In this document: positions 45,233 through 52,211 of the stretch, piece after piece | Numbering within the stretch: position 1 is the first letter of the stretch | Layout of the letters: each line of letters opens with the position of its first letter | Assembly: GCA_028287305.1 (NCBI GenBank) | Contig: JAQBPX010000031.1 | Span: 1-52,211, forward strand | Reading direction: 5' to 3' | DNA from: Gemmatimonadota bacterium | Lineage (GTDB): Bacteria > Gemmatimonadota > Gemmatimonadetes > Gemmatimonadales > Gemmatimonadaceae | DNA: 52,211 nucleotides | The notes under the pieces: generated by a model | The model's database searches: none | What the model was told of the DNA's origin: nothing | Seen by the model: the letters and a program-made list of their open reading frames with translations, nothing else | Program-made: the position numbers and the translations under genes

Positions 45233-46315
45233 CTATCCGACCTGCCCGGCTTCTCGCTCGAGCATGGTACGCACATAGCGTGCGCGTGCCAGGTTCGTCT
45301 CGCTCTCCGTCAGGGGGTGCCCCTCGGCGCTGGCAAGGTGCGCGGCCTGGGAGAAGATCAGGAGCTTGTTGAGGGTATATACACTCAAGCCGGTGACGAG
45401 TTTCAGCCCGACCGCCAGCCGCACGCCGCTGAGGTAGTTCATCGCCTCGTCGAACGAGAGGCTGCGCGCATACCGCAGCGTGCCGTACGCGCGCCAGAGC
45501 TTGTCTTCGATAATATAACCTGCGTCGCGCAGCAATACCCGGCGCGCTTCCTCCTCCCGGTCGATCACGTGCTCCACCACGCGCTCGAGCTGGTCGAGCA
45601 ATTCGGCCTCCGAACGCCCAAGTGTGGTCTGGTTGGAAATCTGGAAGAAATTCCCCACCACCTCGCTCCCCTCGCCGTACAGGCCACGGTAGGTGAGGCC
45701 CATCTGCTGGAGGCCCGCGAGGACCTTCCCGATCTCCTTCGTGAGCACCAGCCCGGGCAGGTGGATGAGTACGGAAGCGCGCAGTCCCGTGCCCGCGTTG
45801 GTCGGGCACGCGGTGAGGAACCCGAACTCATGGTGGAAAGCGTACGGAAGCCGGCTGCCGAGCTCGCGGTCCATGCGCTCGACCAGCGCCAGCGTCTCGC
45901 GCAGCGCGAAGCCCGAATGCAGTGCCTGCAGCCGCAGGTGATCCTCCTCGTTGACCATCACCCCCAGGCCGTCGCCCAGCACCACGGCGGCTCCCGAGCG
46001 CACGCCCTCTTCGGAGTTGAGCCCCGCGAGCTCCTTGCTCACCAGGTGACGCTCGTGGAGCAGTGCCCGGTCAGTGGGCGCGAGCTGGTCGAGCCGGAGC
46101 ATCACCGAGTCGTCCAGGCTGCTCGCCATCGCAATCGCGTCTCGCACCTGCGAGAGCACGCGCAGGCGCTCTCCCTCGCGCGCGCGGCCGCTGAACGCGT
46201 AGCCCTCCACGTTTCGCGCGAGGCGCACGCGCGTGGAGAGCACCATGTCCGAGGCCCGGCCCGACGCGTCGAGCCAGCGCATCCCGCCATCGGGCAACAG
46301 CGAGAGGTCGATCAT
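45233..46315 (-). CDS. mcsB: Protein-arginine kinase McsB
   Basis: 360 residues, ATP:guanido phosphotransferase fold. McsB phosphorylates arginines on damaged proteins to target them to ClpCP. Conserved: STRVRLARN (28-35), catalytic acids E123/E124 in VNEEDHLRLQ, C170 in TACPTNAGTGLRASV, and RGLYGEGSEVVGNFFQISNQTTLG. Near the C-terminus the allosteric phospho-arginine motif, RDxxRA in Firmicutes, reads TNLARA (340-345), losing the first Arg and the Asp. It overlaps mcsA by 4 nt. Motifs argue for active kinase with altered self-activation (inference). Confidence 0.94.
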   Translation of the reverse strand: MIDLSLLPDGGMRWLDASGRASDMVLSTRVRLARNVEGYAFSGRAREGERLRVLSQVRDAIAMASSLDDSVMLRLDQLAPTDRALLHERHLVSKELAGLNSEEGVRSGAAVVLGDGLGVMVNEEDHLRLQALHSGFALRETLALVERMDRELGSRLPYAFHHEFGFLTACPTNAGTGLRASVLIHLPGLVLTKEIGKVLAGLQQMGLTYRGLYGEGSEVVGNFFQISNQTTLGRSEAELLDQLERVVEHVIDREEEARRVLLRDAGYIIEDKLWRAYGTLRYARSLSFDEAMNYLSGVRLAVGLKLVTGLSVYTLNKLLIFSQAAHLASAEGHPLTESETNLARARYVRTMLEREAGQVG

Positions 46316-46799
46316 TCCAGCGTCCTGATGCGGTCGCGCAATCCTGCCGCCACCTCGAACTGCTCGCTCTCGACGGCCCGGCGCAACCGGTCACGCAGCT
46401 CCCCGAGCAGCGCGGCCTTCTCCGTCTCCTCGCCACGCGGCGCGGCGTAGGCGCGACCCACGTGCTTCGCGCTGCCGTGCACGCGGCGCAGCAGGTCCCG
46501 CATGGGCGCCTCGAAGGTGCTGTAGCAGTTCGCGCAGCCCCAGCGCCCGGTCGCACGGAAATCCGCCATGGTCATGCCGCAGAAGCTGCACTTCCCGCCG
46601 CCCGCCTCCGCGCCCGGCACCATCTGCTGTTGCACGGCATGCAGGAACTCGCCCAGGGGATGCTTGGGCACCGCGACCGTGGTCTCCACGCCGCGCTCCG
46701 CGGCGCAGCGCTCGCAGAGGTGCAGCTGCGTGACGGCATTGTTCACGATCTGCGTGAGGTGCACCACGGCGTCACGCTCCCGGCAACTGTCGCACAGCA

Positions 46800-46800
<1 letters not shown>
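46312..46800 (-). CDS. mcsA: McsA, zinc-binding activator of McsB
   Basis: 162 residues. Four CxxC pairs (C3/C6, C29/C32, C71/C74, C89/C92) form zinc-binding sites. GRWGCANCYSTFEAPMRDLLRRVHG is the McsA core, and a C-terminal UVR motif (LRDRLRRAVESEQFEVAAGLRD) spans ~134-160. McsA activates McsB in Firmicutes. The start ATG 46800 overlaps lolD by one base, and the stop overlaps mcsB by 4. The ctsR repressor that precedes mcsA in Firmicutes is absent; lolD takes its place. Confidence 0.93.
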
Positions 46801-47494
<694 letters not shown>

Positions 47495-47498
<4 letters not shown>

Positions 47499-48748
47499 TC
47501 GTGGCGGATCGCCTCCACCGGGAAGAGGCGTGATGCCTGCCGCGCCGGGTACATCGTCGCGAGCGCGGCGATCAGGAGGCTGGCCGCGACCGTCACCGCG
47601 ACGTCGAGCGGCTGCGTGTAGACCGGAAGGTGGTCGATGAAGTAGACGGTCGCGTCGAGCGGAATCAGCCGATAGCGGTCGATCGCCGTTGCGGCGCCGA
47701 TGCCCACCGCGACGCCGGCCGCCGTGCCGACGACCCCGATCACCACTCCCTGTACGAAGAAGATTCGGCGTATCGAGCGCGACGTCATTCCCATCGCGCG
47801 CAGGATGCCGATCTCGCGCGTCTTATCCGTCACCACCATCGTCAGCGTGCTCACGATGTTGAACGCCGCCACCACCACGATCAGGAACAGGATGAACGAC
47901 ATGCCGAGCTTCTCGAGCTGGAGCGCCTGGAAGAGCGAGGAGTTCTGCTGCTGCCAGTCCTCCGTTCGGTACGGGAAGGGGAGCTTCTCGGCCAGGCGCA
48001 GCCCGACCGGGCCTGCATCCCCACGCGTGGGCGTGCGCACCTGCAATCCCGTCACCGAGTTGCCGAGCTGCGCGAGCTGCTGCGCCGACTCGAGCGAGAG
48101 GATGACGTACGAGTTGTCGTACTCGTACATCCCCGTCTCGAAGATGCCCGTCACCTCGAACGACATCGTGTTCGGCACGAACGTGCCGGTCACCGCGCTC
48201 ATCTTCCCTGCCCCGAGCGAGATCAGGCGCACGGAATCCACGCCGGGGACCACGCCGAGGCGGCGCGCCAGCCGGTTGCCGAGCACCGCGCCGCGATGCT
48301 TGCCGTCGGTGGTCGAGAAGCTGAAGTCACCGGCGGTGGCCGTTCGCCGGATGGACGTGACCTCGGGCTTCTCGATCCCCTGCGGCAGGATCCCCATCAC
48401 GAACACCCCCTCGGCGTAGTTGTGTCCCGCCGAGATCCCCGCCTGCGTGTGCACGAACGGCGACGCCGCCACCACGCCCGGATCCTTGAGCACCACCGGC
48501 ACGAGCGTGTCCCAGCGCGCCATCGTCATGTCGTCGCCGTACGTGAGGACGCGGACGTCGGGGCTCGCGATCAGGATCTTCTCGCGCAGGTCATGCTGCA
48601 GCCCGTTCATCACGCCCGTGATCACGATCAGCGCGCCGACGCCCACGATCACCCCGCCGATCGCGATCACGCTGATCAGCGACAGCAGCCGGGAGCCGCG
48701 CCGGCTCCGCAGGTACCGCCAGGCGATCGAGAGCTCGAGGCGCGTCAT
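47495..48748 (-). CDS. lolC: LolC/LolE-family ABC permease
   Basis: 417 residues. One N-terminal helix ([32 protein letters not shown]), a large periplasmic MacB-like domain (~50-265), and three C-terminal helices ([67 protein letters not shown]) match Lol[29 protein letters not shown] is the coupling-helix region. Only one permease gene is here, so it may work as a homodimer, or a partner may lie elsewhere. It overlaps lysS by 4 nt. Confidence 0.92.
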
Positions 48749-50235
48749 TCCGGGCGCATGGTGGGAAAGAGGATGATGTCGCGGATGTTCTGCGTGTCGG
48801 TCAGGTACATGAACAGCCGGTCGAGGCCGATGCCGACACCGCCGGTGGGCGGCATGCCGTACTCCATGGCGCGCAGGTAGTCCTCGTCCACGCCGCTCGC
48901 CTCCTCGTCACCCGCGGCGAGCAGGCGCGCCTGCGCCTCGAATCGCTCGCGCTGGTCGATCGGGTCGTTCAGCTCACTGAAGGCGTTCGCGACCTCCTTG
49001 CCGCGCGCGAACAGCTCGAAGCGCTCGGTGAGCGCGGGGTTGCCACGCTTCGGCTTCGCCAGCGGGGAGAGCTCCACGGGATAGTCGATGACGAACGTCG
49101 GCGCCTCGATCTTCGACTCGACCAGCGCCTGGAACAGCTCGTCCATCACCTTCGGCCGGCTGAGGCCTTCCACCTTATGCACACCGTGCACCGTGGCGGC
49201 GGCGCGCAGCTCCGCGTCGCTCATCTGCAGCGGGTCGGCGCCCAGGCCCCTCGCCAGCGACGGCAGCCACTCGATGCGCGGGAACGGCGGCGCCAGCGCG
49301 GGCACTCTCGCGATCTCGCCCAGCGCGCCCTTCACCGCGCGCGCGGCCTCGCTGATCAGCGCCTCGACCACGTCCATCATGTCGCCGTAGTCGGCATACG
49401 CCTGGTAGAACTCGAGCATGGTGAACTCGGGGTTGTGCGTGCGGTCGATCCCCTCGTTCCGGAAGTCGTGCCCGATCTCGTACACGCGATCGAAGCCGCC
49501 GACGATCAGGCGCTTGAGGTACAGCTCATCCGCGATGCGCAGGTAGAGCGGCATGTCGAGCGCATTGTGGTGCGTCTGGAAGGGGCGCGCCGCGGCGCCG
49601 CCGTAGAGCGGCTGCAGCACCGGTGTCTCCACTTCCAGGAAGCCGCGACCGTCGAGGAAGCCCCGGATCGCGCTCGTCATGCGCGAGCGCGCGGTGAACA
49701 GCGCACGCACCTCGGGATGCACCGCGAGGTCCGCGTAGCGCTGGCGCGCCCGCATCTCGGTGTCGCTGAACGCCGAGTGGCGCACCACCTGCCCGTCCAC
49801 CACCTCGTCCTTGCCGAACGGCAGCGGGCGGAGCGACTTCGCGAGCATCTCGAACCCTTCCACCTGCACCGTGGTCTCGCCGGTGCGCGTGCGGAAGAGC
49901 GGGCCGCGCACGCCGATCACGTCGCTGAGGTCGAAGTGCCTGAGCAACGCGAACTGCTCCTCGCCCAGGATGTCGCGCTTGAAGTAGAGCTGGATGCGGC
50001 CGCTCGTATCGGCCAGGTGCGCAAACGCGGTCTTGCCCGCGCTGCGCCACGCGACCAGGCGGCCCGCCACGCGCACCTCCGGGCCCGTCTCGGCGTCGGC
50101 GGCGAGCAGCGCGAGCGCATCCGCCGCGACATGGCTGCGGTCGAAGCGGTACGCGAACGCCGCGACGCCCGCCTCGGCGAGCGCGGCGAGCTTCTCGCGC
50201 CGTGCCTGCTGGACGAAGTTCAGGTCCTCACTCAT
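48745..50235 (-). CDS. lysS: Lysyl-tRNA synthetase, class II
   Basis: 496 residues. The N-terminal OB-fold binds anticodon ([29 protein letters not shown]). Motif 1 lies around [32 protein letters not shown], motif 2 is [27 protein letters not shown], and motif 3 is [27 protein letters not shown] and [12 protein letters not shown] are LysS hallmarks. ATG 50235 begins directly after the prfB stop. prfB-lysS adjacency occurs in proteobacteria too. Confidence 0.97.
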   Translation of the reverse strand: MSEDLNFVQQARREKLAALAEAGVAAFAYRFDRSHVAADALALLAADAETGPEVRVAGRLVAWRSAGKTAFAHLADTSGRIQLYFKRDILGEEQFALLRHFDLSDVIGVRGPLFRTRTGETTVQVEGFEMLAKSLRPLPFGKDEVVDGQVVRHSAFSDTEMRARQRYADLAVHPEVRALFTARSRMTSAIRGFLDGRGFLEVETPVLQPLYGGAAARPFQTHHNALDMPLYLRIADELYLKRLIVGGFDRVYEIGHDFRNEGIDRTHNPEFTMLEFYQAYADYGDMMDVVEALISEAARAVKGALGEIARVPALAPPFPRIEWLPSLARGLGADPLQMSDAELRAAATVHGVHKVEGLSRPKVMDELFQALVESKIEAPTFVIDYPVELSPLAKPKRGNPALTERFELFARGKEVANAFSELNDPIDQRERFEAQARLLAAGDEEASGVDEDYLRAMEYGMPPTGGVGIGLDRLFMYLTDTQNIRDIILFPTMRPE

Positions 50236-51346
50236 CTAGCTCGCTCCTCCTGCTTCCTGGCGCAGCCAGGCTTCGATGAAGGGATCGATGGCGCCGTCCA
50301 TGACCTTCTGCACGTCGGGGATCTTGAGCTCGGTGCGGTGATCGTTGACCATCGTATAGGGCTGGAACACGTAGCTGCGAATCTGGCTCCCGAAGCTGAC
50401 CTCCGCCTTGGTGGCATCCAGCTCCGCCTTCTTCTTGATCTGCTTCTCGCGCTCGAAGTTATAGAGCCGGTTCTTGAGCTGCTTCATTGCCGTCTGCTTG
50501 TTCTTGTGCTGCGAGCGCTCCTGCTGCGACGCGCAGACGATGCCCGTCGGCAGGTGCGTGATGCGCACGGCGGAGCTCGTCTTGTTCACGTGCTGGCCGC
50601 CCGCGCCCGACGCGCGATAGACGTCGATGCGGAGGTCGTCATCCTTGATGTCGATGATGATCTCATCGTTCACCACGGGATAGACGAAGATGGACGCGAA
50701 GCTCGTGTGCCGGCGCGCCTGCGCGTCGAACGGCGAGATGCGCACCAGGCGGTGCACGCCCGTCTCGGCCTTCAGGAAGCCGAACGCGTACTGTCCCTTG
50801 ATCTCGAGCACCGCACCCTTGATCCCCGCCTCCTCACCCTCGCTGAGGTCGAGGATCTCGACGTCGAAGCCGCGGCGCTCGGCCCAGCGCGTGTACATGC
50901 GCATGATCATCTGCGCCCAGTCCTGCGCCTCCGTGCCGCCCGCGCCGGCGCTGATCTCCACCTGCGCATCGCGGAAGTCGTCCGGGCCCGCGAGCAGCGC
51001 CTGCAGCCGCAGCCGCTCGAGTTCGTGCGCGAGCGCCTCGATCTCGGCCTGCACGTCCTGCTCCATGTCGGGCTCCGGCTCGGCGTCGAGCATCTCGGAC
51101 AGCTCCAGCGCGCTCTTCACGCGCGCGCCGATCTTCTCGACCGGGTCGACGATCGAGCGCAGCGCCTTGACCTGCTGCACCACCCCCTGGGCCCCGTGCT
51201 GGTCGTTCCAGAACGAGGGCGCGCCCATGCGCTCCTCGAGCTCCGTCAGCGAGACGCGTCGGCTGTCGACGTCAAAGATACCTCCGCAGTTCGCCGACCT
51301 TTTCCTCGAACTGTCGCAGGGCGCGGGTGCGCTCGCCTTCGGCCAT
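50236..51346 (-). CDS. prfB: Peptide chain release factor 2 (programmed +1 frameshift)
   Basis: RF2 reads UAA and UGA. Translation starts at ATG 51346 with GGAGAGG upstream ([20 protein letters not shown]...). After 24 codons the frame meets CTT TGA at 51277-51272. A +1 slip then reads CTT GAC and continues [24 protein letters not shown] to 50236, giving about 369 residues. The SPF recognition tripeptide is in [15 protein letters not shown], and the catalytic GGQ in [21 protein letters not shown] plain ORF call opens in the second frame farther upstream and gets the N-terminus wrong. The frameshift is autoregulatory: low RF2 lets the ribosome pause at UGA and slip. Confidence 0.97.
51271..51285 (-). 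promoter_or_regulatory. RF2 programmed +1 frameshift site
   Basis: On the - strand GGAGG-TAT-CTT-TGA-C: an internal Shine-Dalgarno (51285-51281) sits 3 nt before the slippery CTT (51277-51275) and the in-frame UGA followed by C (51274-51271). This matches the E. coli site AGGGGG TAT CTT TGA C except for two bases in the SD. Confidence 0.96.
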
Positions 51347-51366
51347 GGTCCTCTCCTGTATGACAC

Positions 51367-51395
51367 GGGCCGTCCAGCGCGAGAGCGGACGGCCC
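51367..51395 (-). repeat. Hairpin in the prfB leader
   Basis: GGGCCGTCC and GGACGGCCC (9 bp, 51367-51375 with 51387-51395) enclose an 11-nt loop. It is 20 nt upstream of the prfB ATG. There is no T-tract, so it is either a weak end of the upstream gene's transcript or leader structure of prfB. Confidence 0.5.
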
Positions 51396-51479
51396 GGGTG
51401 AATCTCGAGAGGGAAAGATAGCGCCTCGCACCCCGCTGCTCCAGCCCGTGCCGGGCAGGCAGCGCGCGAGCGCGCGAGG

Positions 51480-52211
51480 CTAGAACATCTTCTGGCCGCC
51501 GGCGAGGATGTCGTTGAGCGCCTCGGTGAAGTGCGTGGTGCTCTCGGCGAACTCCTTCCCGACCTGGTCGATGAACTCCTCGTAGCTCTTCTTGATCTCT
51601 TCCTTGAACAGCTGGCGCAGCGTGCCGTCGCGCAGTCCTTCCTCGCGCTTGGCCGGGAAGTAGACGATCAGGTCCGACACGAGCGCACGCGCGAGGCGTC
51701 GCGCCTTGGCGTTCGGGTCGTTGGCGAGGAAGGGGTTGATCGGACGCTTGCCCTCCACGGGCGTGGCGCCCGCGGGCGTCGCACTCGTGCCGGGAGCGGA
51801 CATGCGCGGCGGTGCCATTGGAGGCGCCATTGCCGGCGCCACCGGAGGCGTCACCGGACGGACCGCTGGAGGCGCCATCGGCGCGACCGGTGCCGGTGGC
51901 GGCGCGATGGGAGCGGCGGCCACGGGCGGCGTGGGCGTCGGCGGAGCGGGCGGAGCAGCGGGCGTCGCCGGAGCCTGTGCAGCCGGAGTCGGCGCACGCG
52001 GCGGGAAGAACGTCGGGCGGCCGGGACGCGCCTCGGGAGCCGAAGGCGTGCTGCTGCTCGTGCCGCGACCCACGAAGGGAATCGCGGTAGCGCGCGGCGG
52101 TGCGGGGGGCGCGGCCGGTGCCTGCGGTGCGGCAGGCGGTGCGGCCGGCGGTGCCACGGGCGGCGCGGCAGGCGCAGCCGGAGGTGGCTGCATTACCGGC
52201 GCGGGCGCCGG
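51480..52211 (-). CDS. Ala/Pro-rich protein with conserved C-terminal helical domain (5'-partial)
   Basis: The frame runs off the window edge (codons continue beyond 52211), so the N-terminus is missing; an internal ATG is at 52193. At least 150 residues are low-complexity Ala/Pro (PPAAPPAAPQAPAAPPAPP). Then comes a compact C-terminal domain (~90 residues): KRPINPFLANDPNAKARRLARALVSDLIVYFPAKREEGLRDG (starts KRPINPF), LRQLFKEEIKKSYEEFIDQVG and FTEALNDILAGGQKMF. A similar C-terminal segment with RRLARALVSD occurs in proteins that begin with a zinc ribbon or other sensor domain in delta-type proteobacteria (from memory, not checked). Function unknown. Confidence 0.75.
   Translation of the reverse strand, partial: PAPAPVMQPPPAAPAAPPVAPPAAPPAAPQAPAAPPAPPRATAIPFVGRGTSSSTPSAPEARPGRPTFFPPRAPTPAAQAPATPAAPPAPPTPTPPVAAAPIAPPPAPVAPMAPPAVRPVTPPVAPAMAPPMAPPRMSAPGTSATPAGATPVEGKRPINPFLANDPNAKARRLARALVSDLIVYFPAKREEGLRDGTLRQLFKEEIKKSYEEFIDQVGKEFAESTTHFTEALNDILAGGQKMF

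Noticed and set aside
51272-51366. prfB as a pseudogene broken by a frameshift
   Set aside because: The break is the known programmed site (SD, CTT, UGA C) with correct spacing, and the rest of RF2 is intact.

Overview
The window reads as a piece of a high-GC, Gram-negative (LPS-making) chromosome, most likely from Gemmatimonadota or a close relative. This is inferred from the combination of genes. There is a complete outer-membrane and lipid A set with an LpxC-FabZ fusion. There is also a Firmicutes-like mcsA-mcsB-clpC cluster, a Firmicutes-like DUF512-der-plsY-gpsA cluster, and the bacillithiol gene bshC. No phage, transposase, CRISPR array or resistance island is visible, and almost every base is coding.

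Layout. From 1 to 12594 every gene is on the + strand, mostly with 4-nt ATGA overlaps: an OstA/LptA-like protein (cut by the window edge), lptB with a long N-terminal extension, rpoN, then an envelope-glycan cassette (GT2, GT4, UPF0104-type flippase-like protein, YfhO-like membrane protein, Ig/beta-propeller lipoprotein, dolichol-phosphate-mannose-synthase-like GT2) and dapF. From 12951 to 52211 every gene is on the - strand. Between the two blocks is a 356-bp AT-richer gap holding a 28-bp dif-like XerC/XerD site (12767-12794), DnaA-box-like motifs and a strong bidirectional terminator. Convergent gene blocks plus a dif site mean this gap is probably the replication terminus where chromosome dimers are resolved.

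The - strand block falls into four transcription units separated by intrinsic terminators. (1) From beyond 52211 to 42642: an A/P-rich protein (partial), prfB with its programmed +1 frameshift, lysS, lolC/E, lolD, mcsA, mcsB, clpC. (2) From 42624 to 23223, about 19 kb with no gap above 41 bp: bamA, ompH/skp, lpxD, lpxC-fabZ, lpxA, a GnnA-like dehydrogenase, lpxB, a DUF374 acyltransferase, lpxK, gdh, rlmH, bshC, murJ, uvrC, thrC, larC. (3) A secreted TPR/FxLYD protein (23201-21642). (4) From 21256 to 12885: DUF512 radical-SAM-like protein, der, plsY, gpsA, a MerR regulator, a GT2, surE, pcm, acylphosphatase, apt, tRNA-Arg(CCT) and a TPR membrane protein.

How the genes work together. BamA and Skp insert outer-membrane proteins. 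LpxD, LpxC-FabZ, LpxA, LpxB and LpxK build lipid A, LptB and the OstA-like protein export LPS, LolCE and LolD sort lipoproteins, and MurJ flips lipid II. McsA, McsB and ClpC would mark and degrade damaged proteins. GpsA and PlsY start phospholipid synthesis. The most notable items are the dif/terminus locus, the LptB extension, the McsB with an altered allosteric phospho-arginine motif, and the single GnnA-like gene between lpxA and lpxB.
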